Below, in pieces: positions 11,157 to 20,362 of a DNA stretch of 64,000 bases. How positions within the stretch are numbered: the first letter of the stretch is position 1; each line of letters starts with the position of its first letter. The position numbers were made by a program, and so were the translations under genes. This DNA is from Kiritimatiellia bacterium (GTDB taxonomy: Bacteria > Verrucomicrobiota > Kiritimatiellia > JAFGHX01), in assembly GCA_016929905.1 (NCBI GenBank), contig JAFGHX010000032.1, positions 1 through 64,000 on the forward strand. Reading direction: 5' to 3'. The notes beneath the pieces are model-generated. The model saw only the letters and a list, made by a program, of their open reading frames with translations. It did no database searches and was not told the DNA's origin.

Positions 11157-12224
11157 TCATCGGTGGTGCTGCCCCGCACGGGATCCTGGGCCGTACGGCG
11201 GCAGCAGGCGCCGGAACCCGTGGCCCAGGACAACAGCCAGGAACAGGGCGTTTCTCACGATCAGTCCCGGCCAGAAATAGCGTACCGGGGCCATGGGCCC
11301 GCTCCGGCCCGCCCGTTCGGCCAGCCTGTCGGCCACCCGCCGCAGCAAGGCCGTCGAACGCGGCCAGTCCGCGATGCCCCGAATCCAGTCGACGGGGATT
11401 CCGTCTTCACCGACCGTCAGGCCGGCCAACCCGCCCAGGATCGCGCCGGTCGTATCGGTGTCGCCGCCGCATCGGAACACGGCCGTCAGAGCGGCTTCGA
11501 AATCGCCGTAGTGCCGGTGCCAGGCAAAGAGCACCACGGGCACGGTGTGGTAGATGTAGCCCGTCACGCCGCGCGCCAGGCCAAGCGTGTCGGCGAACGC
11601 GTCGACCGGCACCCCCGCCTCGAGTGCCCCCCGCAAGGAGCCGACGAGCGCCGCCCATTCCGCATCGCCGCCGGCCGCCGCGCGCAGCAGGCTCTCGAAC
11701 GCGGCGAGAGAGGGCGGCCCGCCGCGTTCCTCACGCACAATCCAGGCGGCAAGCCGCGCGACGGCGCGGGCGCCGATTTCGGCTTTGGGATCGGTGTGCG
11801 TGATCCGCGTACTCAGCCCCACGTAGCGGTCCAGTTGCCCCGCATCCGCCGCGAAGCAGGCGCCCAGCGGCGCCGCGCGCATGGCCGGGCCGTTGCCCGC
11901 CGAGAACACACCGCTGCGCGCCGGCCCGAACCCGACCCACAGCCGCAGAATCGCGCGTGCGGTGGCCAGGCCGATGCCGGCCGGCAGCCCGAGCAACCAT
12001 AGCCGCAGGCACCAGGCGAGCCGGCGCAAGAACCGGTCGGGTGAATCCGTGGCCAGCAGGCACTGCGCCGCAAAAAGGGCGTGCTCCGTGTCATCGCTGA
12101 TCATGCCGCGCCCGCACAGGAAGCGGTGCCGCCAGCGCCCCTGGAAAAGCCTGGCGTTGCGCGCGCGCACGATCCCCTCGGCCGGCAGGCCGATCGAATC
12201 GCCAGCCGCCGTACCCAGCAGCAT
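11157..12224 (-). CDS. ADP-ribosylglycohydrolase family protein
   Basis: This roughly 355-residue protein matches the ADP-ribosyl-(dinitrogen reductase) hydrolase fold, a Mg2+-dependent enzyme family that removes ADP-ribose or cleaves related bonds. The N-terminal LLGTAAGDSIGLPAEG, ISDDTEHAL (metal-binding D-D-T) and late GGDTDTTGAILGGLAG (D-T-D-T) motifs are all present. An extra hydrophobic C-terminal tail (about residues 318-345) could be membrane-associating. The ATG used here cuts into the usual first helix. The frame is open 15 codons further to an ATT with GGGGAGGA 6 nt upstream, so the true start may be near 12269. Confidence 0.88.
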   Translation of the reverse strand: MLLGTAAGDSIGLPAEGIVRARNARLFQGRWRHRFLCGRGMISDDTEHALFAAQCLLATDSPDRFLRRLAWCLRLWLLGLPAGIGLATARAILRLWVGFGPARSGVFSAGNGPAMRAAPLGACFAADAGQLDRYVGLSTRITHTDPKAEIGARAVARLAAWIVREERGGPPSLAAFESLLRAAAGGDAEWAALVGSLRGALEAGVPVDAFADTLGLARGVTGYIYHTVPVVLFAWHRHYGDFEAALTAVFRCGGDTDTTGAILGGLAGLTVGEDGIPVDWIRGIADWPRSTALLRRVADRLAERAGRSGPMAPVRYFWPGLIVRNALFLAVVLGHGFRRLLPPYGPGSRAGQHHR

Positions 12225-12555
12225 GCCACGCAGACGAGCCTGTAGGGTTGTTTGAGTTGGATTGGGAATGCGAGTTCCTCCCCGTCCCCGATGGGACGCA
12301 CCCTACCCGAACCGAGTCGGGATTTCAACCTCGAAGGCGGCCTGCGCAAAACCCCACGTCCCTCCGGCGCCCGAGTCCTGCGTCTTCGGAGAGTTGACTT
12401 CCTGGCCCGTTTCCGTATTGTGTGATTGCGAACACCGGCCATTTCCGAGCGAGCGGCAGGTTCGCACGGCGGTCCGCGCCGCATGCATGGGCTGGCACAG
12501 CGCGGCTCAGCGCCGGCTCGATTGCCAATCGCCAACGCATCAGGAGAGGTATGCC

Positions 12556-13008
12556 ATGCAGACATTCCGGGCCAAAGACGACCTGATCGACTTCGCAATC
12601 GAACGGGAGCAGGATTCCGCCGACTGGTACGAGGAACTCTCCACCCGGATGGCGCCGCCCATGAGAGACATCTTCACCGCCTTCGCCAATGAGGAGAAGG
12701 GCCACAAGGCGAAGCTCCAGAAGATCAAGGACGGCACCGGCACCTTCCCGCCCGAGCAGAAGATCCGGGACCTGAAGCTCGGCGACTATCTGGTCGCCGC
12801 CACGCCGTCGGCCGACATGACGTACCAGGACGCGTTGATCCTCGCCATGAAGAAGGAGAAGGCGGCGTTTCGGCTCTATACCGACCTGGCGGCGCTGTGC
12901 GACGACGCCGACATGCGCAACCTCATGCTCGCACTCGCCCAGGAAGAGGCGAAACACAAGTTGCGGTTCGAAATCGAGTACGACGACCAGGTGCTCGGAG
13001 AGAATTAG
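12556..13008 (+). CDS. Rubrerythrin-like ferritin-family diiron protein
   Basis: This 150-residue four-helix-bundle protein has two EExxHK-type motifs, ANEEKGHK (about residues 47-54) and AQEEAKHK (about 129-136), plus paired upstream glutamates (EREQDS and KKEKAA). This is the diiron ligand pattern of rubrerythrin. The C-terminal rubredoxin domain of classical rubrerythrins is absent, so it would need an external electron donor. The likely role is peroxide detoxification in an anaerobe or microaerobe. AGGAGAGG precedes the chosen ATG by 6 nt. The preceding 286 bp (12270-12555) hold no other convincing gene. Confidence 0.85.
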   Translation: MQTFRAKDDLIDFAIEREQDSADWYEELSTRMAPPMRDIFTAFANEEKGHKAKLQKIKDGTGTFPPEQKIRDLKLGDYLVAATPSADMTYQDALILAMKKEKAAFRLYTDLAALCDDADMRNLMLALAQEEAKHKLRFEIEYDDQVLGEN

Positions 13009-13051
13009 CCCGCTTCGGCCAGGGTGTTCAGGGGCTCCGTCGCGCCCCCGC

Positions 13052-13861
13052 TCACCGGCGCTGCCGCAACCGGCGTACGCGCCGCGCGCCGCAACCGAGA
13101 TGCTTGCGCAGCAGGCGCGAGAGATAGTACTCGTCGGCCACGCCCACCCGCGGCGCGATCGCCTTCAACGGCAGGTTCGTCGTCAGGAGCAGGTGCCTGG
13201 CCGTCTCCAGCCGGATGCGCCGCACGTCCTGCATGGGCGTGCGGCCGCTCAGGCGGCGATACGCGCGGATGAAGTAATACTTGCTCATCCCGACCTCCCG
13301 CGCCAACGCGTCCAGCGTGATGCGCCGGCTCAAACGGGCCCGCACGTACGCGTGTATCCGGTCGACGATCGGGTCCGCTCTCTGCGCCGCAAGACGGCCA
13401 TACTCGCCAACCAACGCCTGCAACAGGCTGTGCCGCAGTTCGCGCACCCCCGCGAAGTAGGCGTCGCGCTCCGCATGCAACCAGGAGATCAGCGTCTGGA
13501 CCCGCCCGCCCGCGTCTGCCAGATACTCCGGCATCCCGGCCCGGTATCCGCGCCACTGGAACCCCACGTATACGCTCTCCATCGGCGCCCCACCCTCCGC
13601 CCATTCCCGGTGCACCAACCCCTCGGGGTAGAACAGCATCTCGCCCGGCCGCGCGACCAGAGTGCGCCCCCGCGCCGTCACCGCCTGGGCCCCGCGCACG
13701 ACCACCACCAATTCATGGAACCCGTGGCTGTGCGCGCGCATCGACCACTCCGCCGGCACCGCCAGCCGCCCGGTCATCACCAGTTCACACGAGCCGATTA
13801 GCGGATGGGAATCCGCAAATCGGCGGGGTCCATGGCTGATGGCTGACGGTTGACGATCCAA
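13052..13861 (-). CDS. AraC-family transcriptional regulator
   Basis: An N-terminal cupin-like sensing domain (HSHGFHELVVVVRG, about residues 44-57, then a GEMLFYPEGLVH turn) is followed by a C-terminal double helix-turn-helix (LDALAREVGMSKYYFIRAYR and a second near LPLKAIAPRVGVADEYYLSR). This architecture fits sugar-responsive AraC regulators. It is divergent from the DUF5605 gene and probably controls it. The first residues (MDRQPSAIS) are encoded by a heptamer array, so the real start is probably 10-28 codons downstream. The 183-bp divergent gap is AT-rich and contains TAATAT near 13876. Confidence 0.85.
   Translation of the reverse strand: MDRQPSAISHGPRRFADSHPLIGSCELVMTGRLAVPAEWSMRAHSHGFHELVVVVRGAQAVTARGRTLVARPGEMLFYPEGLVHREWAEGGAPMESVYVGFQWRGYRAGMPEYLADAGGRVQTLISWLHAERDAYFAGVRELRHSLLQALVGEYGRLAAQRADPIVDRIHAYVRARLSRRITLDALAREVGMSKYYFIRAYRRLSGRTPMQDVRRIRLETARHLLLTTNLPLKAIAPRVGVADEYYLSRLLRKHLGCGARRVRRLRQRR
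13834..13854. repeat. Heptamer array GGCTGAY
   Basis: Three 7-bp units (GGCTGAT, GGCTGAC, GGTTGAC) overlap the nominal 5' end of the AraC gene. Because the array would encode the first residues of that protein, it casts doubt on the 13861 start. Confidence 0.75.
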
Positions 13862-14044
13862 GGCGGCACCGCTATGGCAATATTATCCCAATAAAGGCAA
13901 TTCCTGATCCTGGTAACAGGCGCGTGTTTGCAAATAGGATAGCCGGTAGCGAGAAAGAGGTCAATACATGGCCAATCCGGTATTCGCCCGGCGCCGGGGT
14001 ATTGGGCAATGATTCACCAGAAAACAGGGATGGAGGCGGATAGA

Positions 14045-15490
14045 ATGAGTGCGACGGCAGAGCAGGTCGAGCGGTGGGGTGCTTTCGAATGCGTTCTGAA
14101 CGGCCCGGAATCCGGAAACCCGTTCACCGACGTGGAACTGAACGCTGAGTTTCGATTCGGGAACCGGGTTGTGCCGGTCCGCGGCTTCTATGACGGGGCC
14201 GGCGAATACCGCATCCGGCTCATGCCCGACGCCATCGGACGCTGGACGTACCGGACCCGGAGCAACCGCGTCGAGTTGGACGGCGCGACGGGCGAGTTCC
14301 TGTGCACGGCGCCTGCGGCGGCCAATCACGGGCCGGTGGGCGTGGCCCACACCTACCACTTCGCCTACGCCGACGGCACGCCTTACTACCCGATCGGCAC
14401 AACCTGTTATGTCTGGAATCACCAATCGGACGAGTTGCAGGCGCAGACGCTTCGGACGCTAAAGCACGCGCCGTTCAACAAGATGCGCATGTGCGTGTTT
14501 CCCAAGCATTACATCTACAACCAACGCGAACCGGCCCGGCATCCGTGTCCCGTGAATGCCGAGGGCCGAATCGACCCCTCGCGGTTCAACCCCGCCTATT
14601 TCAAGCACCTCGACCAGCGCGTTCGGGACTTGATGCAATTGGGGATCGAGGCGGACATCATTTTGTTGCACCCCTACGACCGCTGGGGTTACGCCGAGAT
14701 GGACGCCATGAGCGACGACCGCTACCTGCGCTATGTGGTGGCGCGACTGGCCGCGTACCGGAACGTCTGGTGGTCCATGGCCAACGAATACGATCTGATG
14801 AAGAGCAAGACGATGTCGGACTGGGACCGTTTCTTCAAGATCGTGCAGGAAACGGATCCGCACCAGCACCTGCGCGGCGTTCACAATTGCCGCGGGTTTT
14901 ACGACCACAACAAGCCGTGGGTCACGCATCAGAGCATCCAGCGCGCGGACATGGCGCAGGTCTGCGAGTGGCGGACCGCCTGCCGCAAGCCGGTCGTGGT
15001 GGACGAGTGCCGCTACGAAGGCAATATCCAGAAGAACTGGGGCAACATTCCCGCCCGCGAGATGGTGCACAAGTTCTGGGAGGCCACCGTTCGCGGCGGT
15101 TACGCCGGCCACGGCGAGACGTATCTGCACCCGGACGACACCCTGTGGTGGTCGCACGGCGGCATCCTGCACGGGCAGAGCCCGGAACGCATCGCGTTTC
15201 TGCGACAACTCGTCGAGGACGGCCCGGCGACGGGCCTGGAGCCGGCCGGGGTCTGGCAGGGCATGCCGGCAGCGGGAAAAGCGAACGCCTACTATCTGGG
15301 CTACGCGGGCAACGCGCAGCCGGCCAAGGCGCTGCTGAATCTGCCCGAGCCCGGCGCCTATGCCGTCGACCTCATCGACACCTGGGAGATGAGCGTGACG
15401 CCGCTCGACGGACCGTTCAGCGGCAAGTGCGAAATCGACCTGCCCGGCAAGCCGTACACGGCCCTGCGGATCCGGCGGCGGGCAGATTGA
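14045..15490 (+). CDS. DUF5060/DUF5605-type putative glycoside hydrolase
   Basis: This 481-residue protein begins with an immunoglobulin-like DUF5060 domain (about residues 5-90: [26 protein letters not shown]). A TIM barrel follows, starting [20 protein letters not shown], and the C-terminus is of DUF5605 type. Barrel motifs [11 protein letters not shown] and [10 protein letters not shown] supply glutamates in positions typical of clan-A glycosidases. No signal peptide is visible, so it may act in the cytosol. GGAGG lies 8 nt before the chosen ATG. It is divergent from an AraC regulator and 170 bp upstream of the glycyl-radical activase. The substrate is unknown. Confidence 0.8.
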   Translation: MSATAEQVERWGAFECVLNGPESGNPFTDVELNAEFRFGNRVVPVRGFYDGAGEYRIRLMPDAIGRWTYRTRSNRVELDGATGEFLCTAPAAANHGPVGVAHTYHFAYADGTPYYPIGTTCYVWNHQSDELQAQTLRTLKHAPFNKMRMCVFPKHYIYNQREPARHPCPVNAEGRIDPSRFNPAYFKHLDQRVRDLMQLGIEADIILLHPYDRWGYAEMDAMSDDRYLRYVVARLAAYRNVWWSMANEYDLMKSKTMSDWDRFFKIVQETDPHQHLRGVHNCRGFYDHNKPWVTHQSIQRADMAQVCEWRTACRKPVVVDECRYEGNIQKNWGNIPAREMVHKFWEATVRGGYAGHGETYLHPDDTLWWSHGGILHGQSPERIAFLRQLVEDGPATGLEPAGVWQGMPAAGKANAYYLGYAGNAQPAKALLNLPEPGAYAVDLIDTWEMSVTPLDGPFSGKCEIDLPGKPYTALRIRRRAD

Positions 15491-15557
15491 GCCGGTATCG
15501 GCCGCCCGGTTGCCGCTCGGCCCGCCGCCACACAAAAAGCGCCGGCGCCAAAATAAA

Positions 15558-15597
15558 TTGCTGCACCGGCGCCCGAAATCTAGTACAGGAATCCTGT
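15558..15597 (+). promoter_or_regulatory. Candidate promoter with overlapping palindrome
   Basis: TTGCTG (15558-15563) and TAGTAC (15581-15586) are separated by 17 nt, resembling a sigma-70 promoter 64 nt upstream of the activase gene. The palindrome ACAGGAATCCTGT (15585-15597) overlaps the -10 end and could be an operator. This is a visual match only. Confidence 0.35.
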
Positions 15598-15660
15598 CCA
15601 AGGCAGACTTCAGAGACCGCTCGCGGAGCGGTGCTGCAACTCACGAGGGCAGGATCCGAA

Positions 15661-16563
15661 ATGACGGGTACCATTTTCGACATCCAGCGCTTCTCCCTGC
15701 ACGACGGGCCCGGGATCCGGACGACGGTCTTCTTCAAGGGCTGTCCGCTGCGCTGCCTGTGGTGCCACAATCCGGAGTCCGTCTCGCCGCAGCCGGTCCT
15801 GGCCTTCTACCGCGACCGCTGCGTCCGATGCGGCGCGTGCGCGAAGGCGTGCCCGAACGGCGCGCACGAGCTGCGGGATGACGCCCATCTCCTGCATCGC
15901 GACCGGTGCCGTGCCTGCGGCGCGTGCGCCGCCGTCTGCCCGGTCCGCGCGCTGGAACTCGTGGGCCGCAACGCGACGGTGGCCGATGTGATGGCCGTCG
16001 TGGCGCGCGACAGCGCCTACTACGCGGAATCGGGCGGCGGCGTCACCGTCTCCGGCGGCGAACCGCTGATGCAGCCGGCGTTCCTCGCCGCCTTGCTCCA
16101 GGCCTGCCGGAGCAAGGGGTACCACACCTGCGTGGAAACCGCCGGTTTCGCGCAGGGCAAGGCGGTAGAAGCGCTGGTTGAACTGGCTGACTGCATCTTC
16201 CTGGACTACAAGACGGGCGAGGCGGAGGCGGCGCGGAACTGGATCGGACAGCCCTGCGACCGGATCCTGCGCAACCTGGCCTTGATCTGCAACCGGCACA
16301 CGCACGTGCACCTGCGCTGCCCGATCGTGCCGTCGGTGAACGATACGGACGCGCATTTTCAAGCCATTGCCGATCTGGCGGCCCGGTATCCGAACATCCG
16401 GCAGGTCGAATTGCTGCCGTATCATGATACGGCCAAGGCCAAGTATGAGCGGTTCGGACTGCCCAATCCGCTGACGGGGATCGCCGTCCCGGACACGGAA
16501 GTCAAGGAGCGCTGGCTGGCGCGCCTGGCCCAGCTCGGCTGCCGCAAGGCGGTTCTCGGGTAG
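15661..16563 (+). CDS. Glycyl-radical enzyme activating protein (radical SAM, two extra Fe-S clusters)
   Basis: This 300-residue protein has the radical-SAM cysteine motif CPLRCLWC (CxxxCxxC, about residues 28-35). A ferredoxin-like insert carries two four-cysteine clusters, CVRCGACAKACP and CRACGACAAVCP (about 53-95). The SAM-binding GGEP motif follows (VSGGEPLMQP). This layout matches activases of B12-independent diol dehydratase or choline-lyase type glycyl-radical enzymes. The partner enzyme is normally adjacent, but none is in this window, so its substrate is unknown. Such proteins are oxygen-sensitive, which supports an anaerobic lifestyle. Confidence 0.9.
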   Translation: MTGTIFDIQRFSLHDGPGIRTTVFFKGCPLRCLWCHNPESVSPQPVLAFYRDRCVRCGACAKACPNGAHELRDDAHLLHRDRCRACGACAAVCPVRALELVGRNATVADVMAVVARDSAYYAESGGGVTVSGGEPLMQPAFLAALLQACRSKGYHTCVETAGFAQGKAVEALVELADCIFLDYKTGEAEAARNWIGQPCDRILRNLALICNRHTHVHLRCPIVPSVNDTDAHFQAIADLAARYPNIRQVELLPYHDTAKAKYERFGLPNPLTGIAVPDTEVKERWLARLAQLGCRKAVLG

Positions 16564-16601
16564 CACACGAAACGGCTCGGGCGGGCGGCTCACCCGCGGC
16601 G

Positions 16602-18998
16602 TCATGCCTTGTGGATCGGCAAGCGCATTCGCTGCCTTCGCGTCTTGCGCACCGTCACCGTTCCCGCGCGCCCGCGCAGGTCCAGCAGCACCCGTTCCCC
16701 ACCCGCGAGCGCAAGCGGCGAACCCAGGCGCACGGAGCCCGGAATGATCTCTTCCGGCCCGACCGCCGGCCTGACTCGCCAGGACCGGCCATCGACGGTC
16801 ATTTCCGCGATTTCGTCCGGCACGCAGAAGACGAGCGGCGCCCCGTCGGCGCGGTCGCCGCCCGGTTTCAACGGCTCGAGCAACGCGAGCCAGAGCCGTT
16901 CCAGCCGGCCGAGCACGGCGGGCGGCAGTTCGGACCGGTCCTCGATCACGTGCCACGGGAACTCGTAGACGTCCACGCCGCGCGAGGCGCGGTACAACGG
17001 CCATTGCGCCCCGATCCGGCGCTCGGCCCCGAGACAGTACTCCAGGAAATCGCGGATATGCGGAGCCAGAACCGCGTGTGCCTCGGAGCCCGCGATGCCG
17101 CGGTTGCGAAGCTGCCGGAGCCGGAAATAGAGGTTGCCGACCTGCTTGAACGTGCCCGCCGCGATTTCCAGCCGCGTGAACCATTCCTGCAACTCCTTGC
17201 CGCCGAGGGACCGGTTCAAGTGCCGGCCGGCATTCAGCAGTCGGAGTGCCGAGCGGCACAAGGCTTCTGCGTCTTCCTTGTCCTTCACGCAGGCGGCGAT
17301 CGTGCTGTTGGACGCCGCGCGCAGCGCGTCGTACGCGCGGCGCAGCTTCTTGTTCTCATGCATGAACATCATGCGCCAGCACGTCTCGCGCTCGTCCAGC
17401 TCGCGGTCGATCGTCTTGAGCGCCGGCGGCTGATTCAGGTGGGTCAGCAGGTGAAAGCCCTTCACGTAGAAGACGCGCTGGGTGATCTCCTGCGTCTGGC
17501 GCAGCATCTTCTCGGCAACGGGCGCCAGCTTCGCGCCGTACCGCGCAGCGGTCCACTCTTTCCAGAGTGCATCGACGTCCGAACTGGGATCCCACAGACA
17601 ACGGCTGAACGAGACGATATTGAACTCGTTCGGGGTGTCGAACGTCATCACCGGCGGGCCTTCGGTAAAGAAGTTGCGCCTGGAGTGCTGCAGGTGATAG
17701 TCGAGCCGGCCGACCGCCCCGGCCAGCTTCCGCCGCTGCGCGCGGCGCAGGCGTTCCTGATAGAAATCCGGCAGCAGGGCCGGCACATAGCCGAACCCAT
17801 TGCATTCGGGCGTGAGCGTGAACTCCACGATCTGCCGATTGCGCGGGAATGCGCCGAGCAGCGGATTGTCCTCATACTCGACGCCGCGAAAATCCACGAA
17901 CGTGTACTTGGTCATAATGACGATCTCTTCCGGCAGATCCTGCAGCGCGAGCCGCATCACCGCCTGCTCGTGCGGGGTCATGTTGTAGCTGCGCACCTGC
18001 AGCCCTTTCCCGTACGCGCGGCACCCGTCCCAGATGGCACCGAGCAGGATCCGGATGTGCCTGGCCGCCTCGGCAATAGCCTTCGGGTCGCCGGAATTCA
18101 CGTCGTCACGATGGAGCAGCTTGATCCCGCCGCCGACCTCCGAAAGCGTCAGGTTGATCGTATCGACCTCCGGGACCTCCTCGAACAACTCTTCCGCCTT
18201 GTTGCGCACCAGTTCGCGCGCCGCCGCGCCGCTCAAGCCCTCTTTCCGGACCGCCGCGAGGATCTTCTCCTTCAACCCCGCGGGCATGATCAGTTCGTGG
18301 TTCCAGATGACGAGATCGAGCCCGTGCTCGTGGCAGCTGCGGCCGATCTCGCGCAGAGCGTGCAGCCGCTCGATCCGGCCGCGGTCGACGTCGCGCAGGT
18401 AGTGCTGGTAGACTTCCGGGTAGCGCCGGTACCGGATCAGCCAATCGATGTCGATCCCGCCCTCGTACCCGCCGCGGCCGGTGAGTTGGAGCGCGTTGAT
18501 CCCGTAGTGCGGCGCACGCACGATGGCGCGTTTCGTCGCGGCCACCAGATCCTCGAGCGACTGGTCGAAATTCCCGCCCAACGGCAGCCCGCCGTTCGCC
18601 TGGAGCGTCATCGTCGACCATTGCCGGATCGGGAAGGCCGGCACGCGGCGGATCTGCCACTCACCCGCCCCCACCCGGCGCAGCGGGACTTCGTCCACGA
18701 GGTGGCACACCCCGTACAGTCGCGCACGCGGCGTGTTGCCGAAGATCGACAGTCGCCCGCGACTCGAGCGGATGGCGAAGCCGTCGGTGCCGAGAGCGGG
18801 ACCCGCTCCGCAAACGCCGGCCGCCGGCGCATCCTGTGGGCCGACATGAATCGCCGCCAAGCCCGGTCCGAGGGAGCGGCAACACGTGAACCGTTCGCCG
18901 AGGAACTTGCGCAGCAGCTTGCGTGCGGTCCGGTCAGCCGGCTCGTTCGCCGCGTCACGCACGCTCGCCACTGCCCCTTGCTGCACATGCGTCTTCAT
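16602..18998 (-). CDS. GH67-like (alpha-glucuronidase-type) putative glycoside hydrolase
   Basis: This 798-residue protein resembles alpha-glucuronidase-type enzymes. An N-terminal alpha/beta domain (about residues 1-120) precedes a TIM barrel starting RVPAFPIRQW and containing GLDLVIWNHELIMP, VDTINLTLSEVGGG and the QIVEFTLTPECNGFGYVP stretch, which resembles the barrel strand of GH67. An all-helical region and a C-terminal beta domain follow. The start was set at MKTHVQQ because GGAGG lies 5 nt upstream; the longer frame runs through a decamer repeat. There is no signal peptide, so it is probably cytosolic. It converges with the activase gene 38 bp away. Family assignment is by motif impression only. 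Confidence 0.6.
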   Translation of the reverse strand: MKTHVQQGAVASVRDAANEPADRTARKLLRKFLGERFTCCRSLGPGLAAIHVGPQDAPAAGVCGAGPALGTDGFAIRSSRGRLSIFGNTPRARLYGVCHLVDEVPLRRVGAGEWQIRRVPAFPIRQWSTMTLQANGGLPLGGNFDQSLEDLVAATKRAIVRAPHYGINALQLTGRGGYEGGIDIDWLIRYRRYPEVYQHYLRDVDRGRIERLHALREIGRSCHEHGLDLVIWNHELIMPAGLKEKILAAVRKEGLSGAAARELVRNKAEELFEEVPEVDTINLTLSEVGGGIKLLHRDDVNSGDPKAIAEAARHIRILLGAIWDGCRAYGKGLQVRSYNMTPHEQAVMRLALQDLPEEIVIMTKYTFVDFRGVEYEDNPLLGAFPRNRQIVEFTLTPECNGFGYVPALLPDFYQERLRRAQRRKLAGAVGRLDYHLQHSRRNFFTEGPPVMTFDTPNEFNIVSFSRCLWDPSSDVDALWKEWTAARYGAKLAPVAEKMLRQTQEITQRVFYVKGFHLLTHLNQPPALKTIDRELDERETCWRMMFMHENKKLRRAYDALRAASNSTIAACVKDKEDAEALCRSALRLLNAGRHLNRSLGGKELQEWFTRLEIAAGTFKQVGNLYFRLRQLRNRGIAGSEAHAVLAPHIRDFLEYCLGAERRIGAQWPLYRASRGVDVYEFPWHVIEDRSELPPAVLGRLERLWLALLEPLKPGGDRADGAPLVFCVPDEIAEMTVDGRSWRVRPAVGPEEIIPGSVRLGSPLALAGGERVLLDLRGRAGTVTVRKTRRQRMRLPIHKA

Positions 18999-19050
18999 TG
19001 TGGCCTCCACCGTCGCCCGCGCGACGTCCGTGGCGTCCGCCTTCCGGCGG

Positions 19051-19090
19051 GAACACGGACAAACACGGACAGACACGGACTAGCACGGAC
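19051..19090. repeat. 10-bp-period CACGGAC array
   Basis: Four 10-bp units of the form NNNCACGGAC (19051-19060, 19061-19070, 19071-19080, 19081-19090) lie between the GH67-like gene and the upstream esterase gene. This array has a fixed heptamer core and a variable trinucleotide. Confidence 0.8.
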
Positions 19091-19102
19091 CATCGCGATT
19101 CC

Positions 19103-20131
19103 TCACAGATACTTGCCGAAAAACGCCACGGACCGGTTTCCGCCCCAGGCGTGCTCGCCGGGAAACAGGTCCAGTTCCAGGCGGTCGGCGGCGCCGGCCG
19201 CCTGGTAGATTTTCTCCACCTCGCGATACGCCGGCAGCGCGGAATCGATGTGGAAGGTCGTGTCCTGGATCCCGATATCGAGCAGCAGGGGCAGCGGCGC
19301 GAGCAGCCCGTGCAGGTCAGGGATATCGACCAGCTTGTAGAGGCCGGGCGCCATCTGCGCGCCGCAGATCCCGCCGCGCAGGAACCCGCAGTGCAGCCAG
19401 GAATCGGTGTAGCAGATGATTTCCGCCGCCTTGAACCGGTCGTCGCACAGCGCCATCCACTGCGTCATCACGCCGCCGTAGCTCAACCCCATCACGCCGA
19501 GCCGCGACGGGTCGACGCCCGGCAGCCCGGAGACGAAATCCACCGCCGCCCTGCCGCTGGCGATATTGATGGCGAGCGGCGTGGTCCCGAACATGGTCGC
19601 GCGCAGGTAGTAGAGGTTGCAGTCGCCCTGCTGCATCTTGTTCGGCACATCGCGTTCGCCGAACCCCATCCAGTCGATGGCGAACGTGACGTAGCCTGCC
19701 TGCGCCATGCGCCGGCCATAGTCGTAGTTCATGCGCTTGATGTCGTGGCGCAGCGCGTCGCTCGTGTCGTTGCCCATCACCGGCTCCTTGCCGAATTGGC
19801 CGTGCCCGTGACAACACAAGAGCGCCGGGCGCTTCTCGTCTCTTTTCACGCCCTTCGGCATGTTCACCAACAACGCGGCGGAGAAGTGCGGCTGCGTGTC
19901 GATCAGCCAGCGCTGGCGGATCAGGCCGTCCTGTTCCCATTCCGCGACCCGTTCCGGGTCCGGCGGCACGCGCGCCGGGAACTCGCCGAGACAGGCGATG
20001 ACCTTTGGCAGGACGTCGGCCTTCCAGGCATCGAAATCCGCCTTCGTCTCGCCGCTGAAGCTGTGGGTCGGCCGGTGTGCCAGCGCCATTTGCCGAAACA
20101 TATCGTTAGGCACGAAATTTCGCGGACTCAT
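19103..20131 (-). CDS. Alpha/beta hydrolase, acetyl-xylan-esterase / dienelactone-hydrolase-like
   Basis: This 342-residue protein has an alpha/beta-hydrolase core with CCHGHG near the oxyanion region, nucleophile elbow GLSYGG (about residues 215-220), and a late GEHAW histidine (about 329). The DWMGFGERD stretch is typical of large esterases acting on sugar acetates. No signal peptide is visible. The start at MSPRNFV is supported by GGAGG 7 nt upstream. The frame further upstream crosses the 5'-flanking inverted-repeat element and is not a real N-terminus. A role in deacetylating sugars or oligosaccharides is inferred from its neighbours. Confidence 0.78.
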   Translation of the reverse strand: MSPRNFVPNDMFRQMALAHRPTHSFSGETKADFDAWKADVLPKVIACLGEFPARVPPDPERVAEWEQDGLIRQRWLIDTQPHFSAALLVNMPKGVKRDEKRPALLCCHGHGQFGKEPVMGNDTSDALRHDIKRMNYDYGRRMAQAGYVTFAIDWMGFGERDVPNKMQQGDCNLYYLRATMFGTTPLAINIASGRAAVDFVSGLPGVDPSRLGVMGLSYGGVMTQWMALCDDRFKAAEIICYTDSWLHCGFLRGGICGAQMAPGLYKLVDIPDLHGLLAPLPLLLDIGIQDTTFHIDSALPAYREVEKIYQAAGAADRLELDLFPGEHAWGGNRSVAFFGKYL

Positions 20132-20168
20132 GGTGTCGCCTCCAAGTCGATAGTCGTTGTGCGGGCGC

Positions 20169-20283
20169 GGCTCGCGAGACGCTCGCCCTCCATCTGACGC
20201 GACGTATGATGCGCATGGCAGACGAGCTGGCGGCACCCGATTGACTCAGCCCAATTGCCTGGAGGGCGAGCGTCTCGCGAGCC
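20169..20283. repeat. Element with 24-bp terminal inverted repeats (copy 1)
   Basis: A perfect 24-bp inverted repeat (20169-20192 and 20260-20283, outer end GGCTCGCGAGACGCTCGC) bounds a 67-bp centre. The same ends occur at 49853-49943, and the left end at 40172. Flanking sequence to the right is also similar between copies 1 and 3. It lies in the gap upstream of the esterase gene. No protein is encoded. Confidence 0.88.
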
Positions 20284-20362
20284 GGGCTCTCGGTCGACCC
20301 GCGTTTGCCGTTCTACGCTACGCCCTCGCACGTCCCTCCCCCCGGACGCCGGTTCTCTGGCG

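Noticed and set aside
20255..20362. Coding extension of the esterase gene through the inverted-repeat element
   Set aside because: The extended N-terminus would be encoded by a dispersed repeat, and a good ribosome-binding site supports the downstream ATG at 20131.
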